Source: Kitasatospora sp. NBC_01266 (GTDB lineage Bacteria > Actinomycetota > Actinomycetes > Streptomycetales > Streptomycetaceae). From it: a stretch of DNA of 64,000 nt. The stretch covers positions 2,418,001 through 2,482,000 of the forward strand of contig NZ_CP108458.1 of the NCBI RefSeq assembly GCF_036242395.1. Reading direction: 5' to 3'. Positions 45,725 through 57,364 of the stretch are shown in pieces. The translations under genes were made by a program, and so were the position numbers. The notes beneath the pieces are model-generated. The model did not search any database. It saw only the letters and a program-made list of their open reading frames with translations, and was not told the origin of the DNA. How positions within the stretch are numbered: position 1 is the first letter of the stretch; each line of letters begins with the position of its first letter.

Positions 45725-46318
45725 TCAGTCGTCCAGCGAGGCGTCCAGCTCGCTCAGGAAGGCCAGCGACGCCGCCCACGCCGCGTCGCTCGCCTCGGCG
45801 TCGTAGTCCGCCAGCCCGGGGTCGGTGAACAGGTGTCCGGCGCCCCGGTAGCGGTGCACCTCGACCTCGGCGCCCGCCTTGCGCATCCGCAGGTACCAGG
45901 CGTTCAGCCAGTCCTCGGTCTCGAACGGGTCGGGCTCGGCCACGTGCAGCTGCACCGGGATCTCCACCACCGCGTCGTCCCGCACGTCCGAGGTGCCGTG
46001 CAGGAGCAGCAGCCCCAGCGCGTGCTCGTCGGCCAGCGCCAGGTTCTGGGCGAGCGCGCCACCGAGCGAGAGGCCCGCGTAGACCAGCCGGGTGCCGGGG
46101 GTGAGCAGCGGGGCCGCCGCGCCGACCGCCCGGCGCAGCAGTTCGTCGGTGCCGATCCGCTCGCGGTACTCCAGGCCCGCCTCGACGTCCTCGAAGACCT
46201 TGCCGTCGTAGAGGTCGGGCAGGTGGACGGTGTGCCCGGCCGCGCGCAGCCGCTCGGCGGCTTCGGTCACGGCGGGGCGCAGTCCGTAGGCGGAGTGCAG
46301 GAGCAGGATCTGGGCCAC
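45725..46318 (-). CDS. Dienelactone hydrolase family protein
   Basis: A 197-aa alpha/beta hydrolase. Features are the N-terminal strand ILLLHSAYGLRPAVTEAAERL with HLPDLYDG, the nucleophile elbow YAGLSLGGALA (here Ser rather than the Cys of classical dienelactone hydrolase), an acidic residue in AEPDPFE and the catalytic histidine in GAGHLFTDPGLADYD. The natural substrate is not known. It is convergent with the preceding membrane-protein gene. Confidence 0.88.
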   Translation of the reverse strand: MAQILLLHSAYGLRPAVTEAAERLRAAGHTVHLPDLYDGKVFEDVEAGLEYRERIGTDELLRRAVGAAAPLLTPGTRLVYAGLSLGGALAQNLALADEHALGLLLLHGTSDVRDDAVVEIPVQLHVAEPDPFETEDWLNAWYLRMRKAGAEVEVHRYRGAGHLFTDPGLADYDAEASDAAWAASLAFLSELDASLDD

Positions 46319-46415
46319 GGGGACTCCAAGGTCAAGAATTCACAGGACCGTCCCATGATCCCTCAGCTGATCCCTCAGCGGCGGCCCGTCCCCGGTAGCC
46401 GCCTCGGGCGGCGGC

Positions 46416-47279
46416 TCAGGAGACGATGTCCTTGCGGGCGAAGCCCCGGAACGCCAGCGCCAGCAGGATCACCGCGTAGGAGAGCGAGAGCGACACTCCC
46501 TGCACCATCCCGCCCCACTCCAGCTGCGGTTGCAGCGCGTCCGCCCAGGCGTACTGCCAGTGCGCCGGCATCCACTCGCGCAGGCCGCCGAGCGCGGTGA
46601 TGGCGTCCAGCACCCCGGTGACGATGGCCAGGAAGACGGCGCCGCCGACCGCCCCCAGCGGGGCGTCGGTGGCGGTGGAGAGGTAGAAGGCCAGCGCGCC
46701 GATCACCACCTCACTGAGGATCACGAAGCCGACCGCGATGGCCAGCCGCGGCAGCACCTCGGCGGCGGGCAGGCTGCCGCCGGTGGGCAGCCTCAGGTCG
46801 CCCCAGCCGTAGGCGGCGGTGCCCACCCCGAGGCCGACCAGCGGCAGCAGCACGATCGCGGCGGCCGAGAAGAGCAGCCCGATGGTGAGCTTGCGGGCCA
46901 GCAGCCGGCCCCGGGGCACCGGAGCCGCCAGCAGGTAGCGCAGCGAGGACCAGCCGGCCTCGGCGGCCACCGTGTCGCCGCAGAACAGCGCGACCGGGAT
47001 CACCAGGATGAAGCCGGTTCCCATGAAGAGCAGGGTGGCCGCGAAGTTGGGCCCGGAGGCGGTGGCCAGCGTCACGAAGGTGGTCTGGTCGGGCCGGGTC
47101 GGCGTGCCGCCGATCTGGAAGGCGGCCAGCACGATGAACGGCAGCGCGAAGAGCACCGCCGCGATCACCATGGTGCGGCGGCGCCGCAGCTGGCGCAGCG
47201 CCTCCACCCGCAGCGGCAGGGTGTGCTGCGGGCGGTAGCCGACCGCCCGGTCGCTGGGGGCCGTCTGCGAGTTGCTCAC
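46416..47279 (-). CDS. ABC-2 type transporter permease
   Basis: A 287-aa membrane protein with six helices. The segment GDTVAAEAGWSSLRYLLAAPVPRGRLLARKL between helices 2 and 3 is characteristic of ABC-2 permeases. Its GTG overlaps the stop of the fused hydrolase-ATPase gene (GTGA), so the two form one exporter. Confidence 0.9.
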   Translation of the reverse strand: MSNSQTAPSDRAVGYRPQHTLPLRVEALRQLRRRRTMVIAAVLFALPFIVLAAFQIGGTPTRPDQTTFVTLATASGPNFAATLLFMGTGFILVIPVALFCGDTVAAEAGWSSLRYLLAAPVPRGRLLARKLTIGLLFSAAAIVLLPLVGLGVGTAAYGWGDLRLPTGGSLPAAEVLPRLAIAVGFVILSEVVIGALAFYLSTATDAPLGAVGGAVFLAIVTGVLDAITALGGLREWMPAHWQYAWADALQPQLEWGGMVQGVSLSLSYAVILLALAFRGFARKDIVS

Positions 47280-50044
47280 GCTGAGCCTCCGATCATCGAG
47301 AGGAACGCGTCCTCCAGGCGGCGGTGCGGGCCGGCCCGCTCCACCGGGACGTCGAGCCGGACCAGCTCGGCGACCAGCTGGTGGGCCGTCAGGCCGTCCA
47401 GCCGGACCAGCAGCCCGTGCCCGGTGACCTCCGCCGAGCCGACGCCGGGCAGGGCCGCCGCCTTCTCGGCGGCCGCCACCAGCTCCTCGGGCGGGTACGA
47501 GGCGGGGATGCCGACCAGCAGCAGCTCGCCGCCGCCGACGATCTCGCCGACCTCGCCCGCGCTGATCAGCCGGCCGCGGTCCATCACCACCAGGTGGGTG
47601 CAGCTCTGCTCGACCTCGGAGAGCAGGTGGCTGGAGACGATCACGGTCCGCCCGGTGGCCGCGTAGCGGATCATCACCTCGCGCATCTCCCGGATCTGCG
47701 GCGGGTCGAGCCCGTTGGTCGGCTCGTCCAGGATCAGCAGGTCCGGCAGGCCGAGCATGGCCTGGGCGATCGCCAGGCGCTGGCGCATGCCCTGCGAGTA
47801 GGTGCGCACCGCGCGTTCCAGCGCCTCGCCGAGGTCGGCGATCTCCAGCGCCTCGGCCAGGTGCGCGTCCTCGGCGGGGCGCCCGGTGGCCTGCCAGTAG
47901 AGCTCCAGGTTGGCGCGGCCGCTCAGGTGCGGCAGGAAGCCGGCACCCTCCACGAAGGCGCCGACCCGGGACAGCACCGGGGCGCCGGGGCGCACCGCGT
48001 GGCCGAAGATCCGGATCTCGCCCTCGTCGGGGCGGATCAGCCCCATCAGCATCCGCAGCGTGGTGGTCTTGCCCGCGCCGTTGGGGCCGAGCAGGCCGAG
48101 CACCTGGCCCGGCCGGACGGTGAAGCCCAGCTCACGCACGGCGTAGCGGTCGGTGGCGCCCTTGTAGCGCTTGCTCAGGCCGGTGATCCGCAGCGGCACC
48201 TCGGCCAGCGCCGGGTCCGGCGGCGGCAGCGCCCGGCGCCGGCGGGCCGTCAGCAGCAGCACGGCGGCCGCGGCCAGCGCCAGCAGCGGCAGGACCCAGG
48301 TGCGGGCGGGCAGCGTGGTGGCCTCGGTGGTCAGCGCGCTGTCGGTCGGGACGGTCAGCGGGCTCGCCAGGCCCACCGTGTAGGTGGCGGGCGGGTTCGG
48401 CGAGGCGTAGGCCAGGTCGGTGCTGGCGAACACCAGGCGCAGCCGGTGCCCGGCCGGGAAGTCGTAGTCGACGGCGGGCAGCCGGACGGTGACGGTCCGG
48501 CCGTCCGGTGCGTCGGCGCCGGTGATCCGCAGCGGGGCGGCGAGTTGCTCGGGCAGCGTCTGCTTGCCGTCCGGGCCGACGTCGTAGAGCTTGCCGAAGA
48601 GCACGGCGTCGGGTGCGTCGGAGTGCACGGTCAGGCTCACCGTCGGGCTACCGGTCAGCTGGAGCGCGGAGCTCAGCGGTGCCGAGTCGAAGGCGGCGTT
48701 CTGGCCGGGGAAGTCGATGGAGATGCCGACGCCCAGTTGGCTGGCCTGGGCGAGCGCGCCGAGCCCCGGCACGGTGGAGATCGCCGGCGGCGCGCCGCCG
48801 GGCGGGTTGGCGATGGTCTGCGGTCGGCTGTTCAGCTGGACGGTGGTGTCGGCGGTGCCGTTCAGGCCCGGGTAGCTGGTGCCGTCGGCGCCGCGCAGCA
48901 CGGCCTGGAAGCCGGTGGTGTCCAGTCCGCCGGTCCGGGTGATCCGGAAGGCCGGGCCGGTGGAGTTGGACTGGTGCTTCAGGTAGTGGTCGAACCAGGC
49001 GATCACCCGGTCGGTCACCCGGTCGCTGGTCTCGGTGCCGCCGTCGTGGCCGCCGTCGAACCAGTCCACCGAGACGGGCGCGCCGTTCGCGGCGATCGCC
49101 TTGGCCATCTCGTCGCCCTGGTCGAGCGGGAAGAGCGAGTCCTGCTGGCCCTGGACCACCAGGGTGGGGACCTTGATCTGCGAGGCGTAGGTCGACGGGC
49201 TCGACTTGGCCAGCAGCGCGACCGCCGCGGCGTCGGGCCGGCCGGCGGTGGCCACCCGGTTGTACATCGCGCACAGCTCGGGGGTGAAGCGCCCGCAGCC
49301 CACCGGCCCGGTGGTGTTCTCCGAGGGGGCCGGCTTGCCGGTGGTGGAGGCGGTCAGGTCGCCGGCCGAGCCGTCGGTGAAGAAGATCCCGGCCCAGAGC
49401 TTCTTGAACACCCCGTCCGCCGGGGTGCTGCCCTCGACGTTCTGCGGGAAGAGCGCCTGGGGCAGGTCCCACCAGGTGATCATCGGCACGATGGCCTTGA
49501 TCCGCGGGTCCGCTGCGGCGGCCAGCAGCGAGATCGCGCCGCCGTAGGAGGCGCCGGTGATGCCGACCACCGGGTCACCGGGCTTGTCCTTGAGCACCTC
49601 GGGCCGGGCGGTCAGCCAGTCGACCAGGTGCTTGACGTCCTGCACCTCGCCGTCCGGCGAGTCCAGGCCGATCTGCCCGGTGGAGTGGCCGAAGCCGCGC
49701 GAGGACCAGGTGAGCACGGCGAAGCCGGCTCGGGCCAGCGTGCGGGCCTCGTCCGCCTCGTCGGCCTTGCTGCCGCCGAAGCCGTGGGCGAGCAGCACCG
49801 CCGGACGCGGGCTGCTGCCGGTGGTGAAGAAGGAGGTGTCGATCGAGACCTGCTGGGCGCTGCCCGGCGCCTCGGGCATCGACAGGAACTGGTCCTGCTG
49901 GCGAACCGTCACCGGAGTGCTCGCCACCGCACCCACCGCGCCGAGGCCGACCAGGAGCAGCAGGGCCAGCGCCCCGGCCAGCAGCCGCCGAGCGGTCAGC
50001 GTGCTCCGTATGCGCGAACGCCGCCAGCGGCCGGAGAGGTTCAT
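47276..50044 (-). CDS. Fusion of extracytoplasmic X-Pro-peptidase-like hydrolase and ABC ATPase
   Basis: A 922-aa protein with two domains on opposite sides of the membrane. After a helix at about 18-42 comes a CocE/X-Pro dipeptidyl-peptidase-like alpha/beta hydrolase: VLLAHGFGGSKAD, nucleophile elbow GITGASYGGA near residue 168, an acid around PLDQGDEM and a histidine in FDGGHDGG. A beta-sandwich follows (SVSLTVHSDAP, DYDFPAGHRLRLV). A second helix (about 578-600) leads to a cytoplasmic ABC ATPase from about 617: LLGPNGAGKTTTL, YSQGMRQRLAIAQ, LLILDEPTNGLDP, VSSHLLSEVE. The start MNLSGRWRR gives the right signal anchor. Coupled to a permease gene by a GTGA overlap; the hydrolase may process what is exported (inference). 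Confidence 0.92.
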   Translation of the reverse strand: MNLSGRWRRSRIRSTLTARRLLAGALALLLLVGLGAVGAVASTPVTVRQQDQFLSMPEAPGSAQQVSIDTSFFTTGSSPRPAVLLAHGFGGSKADEADEARTLARAGFAVLTWSSRGFGHSTGQIGLDSPDGEVQDVKHLVDWLTARPEVLKDKPGDPVVGITGASYGGAISLLAAAADPRIKAIVPMITWWDLPQALFPQNVEGSTPADGVFKKLWAGIFFTDGSAGDLTASTTGKPAPSENTTGPVGCGRFTPELCAMYNRVATAGRPDAAAVALLAKSSPSTYASQIKVPTLVVQGQQDSLFPLDQGDEMAKAIAANGAPVSVDWFDGGHDGGTETSDRVTDRVIAWFDHYLKHQSNSTGPAFRITRTGGLDTTGFQAVLRGADGTSYPGLNGTADTTVQLNSRPQTIANPPGGAPPAISTVPGLGALAQASQLGVGISIDFPGQNAAFDSAPLSSALQLTGSPTVSLTVHSDAPDAVLFGKLYDVGPDGKQTLPEQLAAPLRITGADAPDGRTVTVRLPAVDYDFPAGHRLRLVFASTDLAYASPNPPATYTVGLASPLTVPTDSALTTEATTLPARTWVLPLLALAAAAVLLLTARRRRALPPPDPALAEVPLRITGLSKRYKGATDRYAVRELGFTVRPGQVLGLLGPNGAGKTTTLRMLMGLIRPDEGEIRIFGHAVRPGAPVLSRVGAFVEGAGFLPHLSGRANLELYWQATGRPAEDAHLAEALEIADLGEALERAVRTYSQGMRQRLAIAQAMLGLPDLLILDEPTNGLDPPQIREMREVMIRYAATGRTVIVSSHLLSEVEQSCTHLVVMDRGRLISAGEVGEIVGGGELLLVGIPASYPPEELVAAAEKAAALPGVGSAEVTGHGLLVRLDGLTAHQLVAELVRLDVPVERAGPHRRLEDAFLSMIGGSA

Positions 50045-50139
50045 GGATAGTGATCGTATCCGCGGCTCCTGAGAACCGGCCACGAGGGCGGCCACTGCCC
50101 TGCCACTGCCCGGACGGCGCCCGGACGGCGCCCGGACGG

Positions 50140-50643
50140 TCAGAGGTTGGTCAGCTTCTCGCCCTTGAAGTCCTGCAGGATGTGGTCCACACAGACCGCC
50201 AGGATGATCATCAGATAGGCATCCTGCTGGCTCATCACGTCCACCGCATAGGCGTCCCTGATGGTGAACCAGCGCCGCGAGACATGGGCCAGCGTGGTGC
50301 CCTCGGAGCGGATGTCGAACTCGCGGTCCCAGAGGTTGCCGACGATCTTCAGCCGCCGGCCGTCCCGCAGCTTGACCGTGAAGCGGTCGCCGAAGAGCTT
50401 GAAGAGCTTCTTGCTGATCTTGGCGATCACCTCGCCGTCGTGCTTGATCAGGATGGTGTGGTGGACGGTGAGGAACTTCTTGACGATCGAGCCCACCACC
50501 GTGCCCTCGGTGTCCACGAAGGCGAAGGTGCTGCGGAACCGGAGCAGCTTCTTGTTGACCCGCCAGACCTTCTCGCGGTGCTCGGTCTCGATCCAGGCCT
50601 CCTCACGGAAGGCGAACATCCGGTCGCGCACCAGGTAACGCAT
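50140..50643 (-). CDS. LURP-one-related family protein
   Basis: A 167-aa protein with the 12-stranded beta-barrel pattern of the LURP-one/Tubby-like C-terminal superfamily: MRYLVRDRMFAFREEAWIE, repeated short strands such as VVGSIVKKFLTVHHTILI and EVIAKISKKLF, and a hydrophobic C-terminal helix AYLMIILAVCVDHIL. Bacterial members have no established function; lipid or membrane binding is suggested by the fold. The ATG at 50643 follows a GGGGGAT site. Confidence 0.9.
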   Translation of the reverse strand: MRYLVRDRMFAFREEAWIETEHREKVWRVNKKLLRFRSTFAFVDTEGTVVGSIVKKFLTVHHTILIKHDGEVIAKISKKLFKLFGDRFTVKLRDGRRLKIVGNLWDREFDIRSEGTTLAHVSRRWFTIRDAYAVDVMSQQDAYLMIILAVCVDHILQDFKGEKLTNL

Positions 50644-50731
50644 CAAGATCCCCCGTTCGGGTCAGTGCTGAGCCGCCCCAGAGTAATGGGGCGGCCCGCG
50701 AGCCCGGCAGGGGGATGCGCTCGGAGGACTT

Positions 50732-51184
50732 TCAGAAGACCTTGACCATGGTGCGGTGCGGGATCCCGGCGTCGTCGTAGACCGGCCCCTCGGCGGTGTA
50801 GCCGAGGCGCTCGTAGAAGCCCATCGCCTGGACCTGGGCGTGCAGCTCGCACTCGGTGGCCCCGAGCTCGCGCCCGGCCCGCTCGACCGCGCCGACCAGC
50901 GCCGCGCCCAGCCCGGTGCCCCGGGCGGGCCGCAGCACGGCGAGCCGGCCGAGCAGCACCCGGCCCTTGACGCCGGTCAGCGCCAGCGCTTCCTCGCCGC
51001 TGATCAGCCGGGCGGCGCCGACCGGGCGGCCGTCCCGGTCGAGCGCGACCAGGTGGGTCGAGGTGGCGTCCAGCTCGTCGTACTCCAGCGCGGCCGGGAT
51101 CTGCTGCTCGACCACGAAGACCTCGTGCCGAACCTGCTTGGCCAGCGCGACCTCGTCCTCGGTGCGGGCGATCCGGATCTCCAT
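50732..51184 (-). CDS. GNAT family N-acetyltransferase
   Basis: A 150-aa protein of the GNAT fold. The acetyl-CoA loop is visible as RLAVLRPARGTGLGAALVGAV (R/Q-x-x-G-x-G/A pattern) and the C-terminal strand-helix as GFYERLGYTAEGPVYDDAGIPH. The overall pattern is ElaA-like. Substrate unknown. It lies 13 nt after the pseudouridine synthase gene, in the same direction. Confidence 0.9.
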   Translation of the reverse strand: MEIRIARTEDEVALAKQVRHEVFVVEQQIPAALEYDELDATSTHLVALDRDGRPVGAARLISGEEALALTGVKGRVLLGRLAVLRPARGTGLGAALVGAVERAGRELGATECELHAQVQAMGFYERLGYTAEGPVYDDAGIPHRTMVKVF

Positions 51185-51197
51185 CGGCGGCCGATCC

Positions 51198-52136
51198 TCA
51201 GCTCTCGGCGGCGATGACGTCGAGGGACTTGCGCAGGTCCTCGGGGTACTCGCTGTCGAACTGCACCCACTGGCCGTCGCCCGGGTGCTCGAAGCCCAGC
51301 GAGACCGCGTGCAGCCACTGCCGGGTCAGCCCGAGCCGCTTGGCGAGGGTCGGGTCGGCGCCGTAGGTGAGGTCGCCGACGCACGGGTGGCGCAGCGCCG
51401 ACATGTGCACCCGGATCTGGTGGGTGCGACCGGTCTCCAGCTTGACCGTCAGCAGCGAGGCGGCCCGGTAGGCCTCGATCAGGTCGTAGTGGGTGATCGA
51501 GGGCTTGCCCTCCCGGGTCACCGCCCACTTCCAGTCCGAGCTGGGGTGCCGCCCGATCGGGGCGTCCACCGTGCCGCTCATCGGGTCGGGGTGGCCCTGG
51601 ACCAGGGTGTGGTAGGTCTTCGAGGTGATCCGGTCGTGGAACTGGCGCTTGAGGTCGGTGTAGGCCCGCTCGGACTTGGCGACCACCATCAGCCCCGAGG
51701 TGCCGACGTCGAGACGGTGCACGATGCCCTGGCGCTCGGCGGCACCCGAGGTGGAGATCCGGTAGCCGGCGGCGGCCAGGTGGCCGATCACGGTCGGTCC
51801 GGTCCAGCCGGGGCTGGGGTGCGCGGCGACGCCCACCGGCTTGTCGACCAGCACGATGTCCTGGTCGTCATGGACGATCCGCATGCCCTCGACGAACTCG
51901 GCGACGATCTGCACGGGTGCGGCGGGGGCCGGGATCTCGACCTCCAGCCAGGATCCGGCGATCACCCGGTCCGACTTGCCGGCCGTCGCACCGTCGATCC
52001 GGACCTTGCCCTCGGCGGCCAGCTCGGCGGCCTTGGTACGCGAGAGCCCGAACATGCGGGCGAGGGCGGCGTCGAGACGCTCGCCCTCCAGGCCGTCGGG
52101 GACGGGAAGCGTACGGATCTGCGCTGCGGTACTCAC
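51198..52136 (-). CDS. RluA family pseudouridine synthase
   Basis: A 312-aa enzyme that isomerises uridine in rRNA or tRNA. An N-terminal S4 RNA-binding domain ([31 protein letters not shown]) is followed by the catalytic domain with the signature [19 protein letters not shown], whose aspartate is the nucleophile, and [19 protein letters not shown]. The domain order matches RluD-type enzymes. Conserved next to lspA in many bacteria, as here. Confidence 0.96.
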   Translation of the reverse strand: MSTAAQIRTLPVPDGLEGERLDAALARMFGLSRTKAAELAAEGKVRIDGATAGKSDRVIAGSWLEVEIPAPAAPVQIVAEFVEGMRIVHDDQDIVLVDKPVGVAAHPSPGWTGPTVIGHLAAAGYRISTSGAAERQGIVHRLDVGTSGLMVVAKSERAYTDLKRQFHDRITSKTYHTLVQGHPDPMSGTVDAPIGRHPSSDWKWAVTREGKPSITHYDLIEAYRAASLLTVKLETGRTHQIRVHMSALRHPCVGDLTYGADPTLAKRLGLTRQWLHAVSLGFEHPGDGQWVQFDSEYPEDLRKSLDVIAAES

Positions 52137-52200
52137 CCGTACGAGTATGCCGCACCGGGCGGGGGCGCCTACTCGCCCGCCGCCTCGGCCACCCGCTGCC

Positions 52201-52704
52201 TCAGTCGCCCTTCGGGGCCGGCTTGTGGGTGGAGCCGTCCGGGTTGCTGCCCCGGAACGAGAGCAGCACCACCAGGATCCCGCCGCAGACGATGGCCGAG
52301 TCGGCCAGGTTGAAGACCGCGAAGTGCTGCACCGAGATGAAGTCGACCACGTGCCCGCGCAGCACCCCGGGCGCCCGGAAGAGCCGGTCGGTCAGGTTGC
52401 CGATCGCCCCGCCGAGCAGCAGCCCGAGCGCGATCGCCCAGGGCAGGCTGTAGAGCCGGCGCGAGATCCGCCAGATCACCACGATCACGGCGGCGGCGAT
52501 CAGGCTGAAGACCACGGTCATGGTCTGGCCCATGCCGAACGCCGCGCCCGGGTTGCGGATCACCTGGAAGGTCATGAAGTCGCCGATCACCCGGATCGGC
52601 GCCCGGCCTTCCAGCTTGGCCACCACCAGGAGCTTGCTGCTCAGGTCGATCAGGTAGGCGAGCAGTGCCACCGAGAAGAGCACCCCGAGCCGGCGGCGGC
52701 GCAC
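52201..52704 (-). CDS. lspA: Lipoprotein signal peptidase
   Basis: Signal peptidase II cleaving prolipoproteins in the membrane. From the GTG used here the protein has 167 aa and four membrane helices. The catalytic aspartates lie in [20 protein letters not shown], with NPGAAFG and [13 protein letters not shown] as family motifs. The open frame continues upstream for about 50 Ala/Pro-rich codons without any ATG, GTG or TTG. The true start may therefore be this GTG, which cuts into the cytoplasmic tail, or a rare codon such as the ATC after GGAG near 52820. Confidence 0.93.
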   Translation of the reverse strand: MRRRRLGVLFSVALLAYLIDLSSKLLVVAKLEGRAPIRVIGDFMTFQVIRNPGAAFGMGQTMTVVFSLIAAAVIVVIWRISRRLYSLPWAIALGLLLGGAIGNLTDRLFRAPGVLRGHVVDFISVQHFAVFNLADSAIVCGGILVVLLSFRGSNPDGSTHKPAPKGD

Positions 52705-52941
52705 CGCGGCCGCCTCGCCGACCGCACTCGCACCGGCCGGCTCGGCCGGCGACGGCGCCGCGGTCCCGGCGGGCCCGGTGGGCTCGTCCTGAGTCTGGGG
52801 AGAACCTGGCGTAGTGATGATCCGCTCCGCTGCCGAGAAGAAGGGCCGACGTTACGGGGTCGAGCGTACGGCACGCGGTGCGCGCGGCCGCTCGACCCCG
52901 GTGCACGGCTGCCCCTCGTCAACTGCCGTGCGCGAGCGCGG

Positions 52942-53541
52942 TCAGCGGCGCTCCTGCTTCGACTTGCAGGAGACGCAGAGGGTGGCCCGCGGGAAGGCCT
53001 GCAGCCGGGCCTTGCCGACCGCCTGCCCGCAGGACTCGCAGAGGCCGAAGCCCACGCCCTCCAGCCGGGCCAGCGCGCGCTCGGTCTGGTCGAGCATGTC
53101 GCGGGCGTTGTTGGCCAGCGCCAGCTCGCTCTCCCGGTTGATGTTCTTGGTCCCGGCGTCGACCTGGTCGTCACCGGCCCCGTCGTTGGAGTCGCGCATC
53201 AGGCCGGTGATCGCCGCCTCGGCGGCGTCGATCTCGTCGCGCAGCCGGACCAGCTCGGCGTTGAGTTCGGCGTGCACCTCGGCGACCTCGACGGCCGTCC
53301 AGGGCTCCTCCCCCGGGCGGACCGGCAGCTCGGCCGGGTCGGCGGCCTCGGCGCCGGCCGGGACCACCGCCCGGGCGCCGGTGGCAGCGGGGGTGTGGTT
53401 ACGGCTGGTCACCGCGCCGCGTCCGGTGGTGGTGCTGGTCTTCCGCCGTGTCGTGGTCACGGAACCCTCCCCTTGGTCGCCTGCCACGGCCTTCCGGGTC
53501 CGCCTGGTGGCGGTGCCCGCGCCCGTTGCCTTCTCAGCCAT
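52942..53541 (-). CDS. TraR/DksA family zinc-finger protein
   Basis: A 199-aa protein. The first 75 residues are basic, Thr/Arg-rich and low in complexity. The rest has a DksA-like coiled coil (TAVEVAEVHAELNAELVRLRDEIDAAEAAI) and a C4 zinc finger (CESCG, then LCVSC, with QAVGKARLQAFPRA between). DksA proteins bind the RNA polymerase secondary channel and modulate transcription under stress. The long basic N-terminus is unlike enterobacterial DksA but usual in Streptomyces. Confidence 0.9.
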   Translation of the reverse strand: MAEKATGAGTATRRTRKAVAGDQGEGSVTTTRRKTSTTTGRGAVTSRNHTPAATGARAVVPAGAEAADPAELPVRPGEEPWTAVEVAEVHAELNAELVRLRDEIDAAEAAITGLMRDSNDGAGDDQVDAGTKNINRESELALANNARDMLDQTERALARLEGVGFGLCESCGQAVGKARLQAFPRATLCVSCKSKQERR

Positions 53542-53810
53542 GGCTCGACCCCATCTACGAATGACTCCGGCCGACGGTTCCCGTCGGCCTCCGGTGCCGG
53601 AACGATAATCCTGAACGAATCCGGTCACAACGGGACATACCGATACCCATCGGCGATCCCACCCGGGCAGCCGGGGCGTCACGGTCGAGGAAGCTCCGCG
53701 CCAGGGCATTGACAAAGTTGTGCCCAGATCGTCACTTCCTAACCGCCCTGGCGCGCGGCGGCGTGCGGCGGCAATGGCGTAAATGGCCTTGCCCCGCGCT
53801 ATAGACTGGG
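53542..53810. promoter_or_regulatory. Intergenic region with ileS promoter element
   Basis: Divergent space between the DksA-type gene and ileS. A TATAGA hexamer at 53800-53805 is a good -10 for ileS, placing transcription start near 53812, but no consensus -35 lies 17 nt before it. A TTGACA at 53709-53714 has no obvious partner. Confidence 0.45.
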
Positions 53811-54070
53811 CCGGCAAGGCGCAGATGGGACGAGTACCGACGTACGCAGCCATGAGCGACCCGGGGACGGTGCGAGCCCGGGGGTGTGCGCGGCGGGAAG
53901 ATCACCCCGGAGCCGCCGGAAGAACGGCCGGAAGAACGGCCTACTAGACCCGGCAGCAAGCCCAAGGAGTGGGCCGTCGGCAGGTCGCGGCGGTCAAGGA
54001 GGGTGGTACCGCGGGACGGCTGGCCGTCTCGTCCCTCCGTCGGAATGCCCGTCCACGCATCCGCCGGAGG
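53811..54070 (+). ncRNA. T-box riboswitch of ileS
   Basis: Leader RNA that senses uncharged tRNA(Ile). The diagnostic T-box sequence lies at 53996-54014 and reads AAGGAGGGTGGTACCGCGG; its UGGU would pair with the free tRNA NCCA end. A candidate isoleucine specifier AUC at 53901-53903, followed by A, stands in GAAGAUCACC on the 3' side of the presumed stem I. No U-tract terminator follows. Instead GTCCCTCC (54031-54038) and the GGAGG ribosome site before the GTG suggest control of translation, as known for actinobacterial ileS T-boxes. Confidence 0.88.
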
Positions 54071-54074
54071 CGCA

Positions 54075-57203
<3,129 letters not shown>

Positions 57204-57210
57204 CGAATCG

Positions 57211-57258
57211 GACAGAGGTGCGGTTGCCACTCGACGGAGTGGCAACCGCACCTCTGTC
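57211..57258 (+). terminator. Terminator of ileS
   Basis: Perfect 22-bp inverted repeat (57211-57232 and 57237-57258) with a 4-nt loop, 7 nt past the ileS stop codon. Confidence 0.92.
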
Positions 57259-57313
57259 TTGGCACGGCTTCACCCGCGGTGTCAGGTGAACCGCGAGGCA
57301 GCTGAGCACACAC

Positions 57314-57354
57314 GTGAGGGCGCCCCCACCGCATCGCGGTAGGGGCGCCCTCAC
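57314..57354 (-). terminator. Terminator of divIVA
   Basis: Inverted repeat with 19-nt arms (57314-57332 and 57336-57354), one mismatch and a 3-nt loop, 10 nt beyond the divIVA stop codon. It backs onto the ileS terminator, insulating the convergent genes. Confidence 0.88.
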
Positions 57355-57364
57355 AGGGTCCTGC

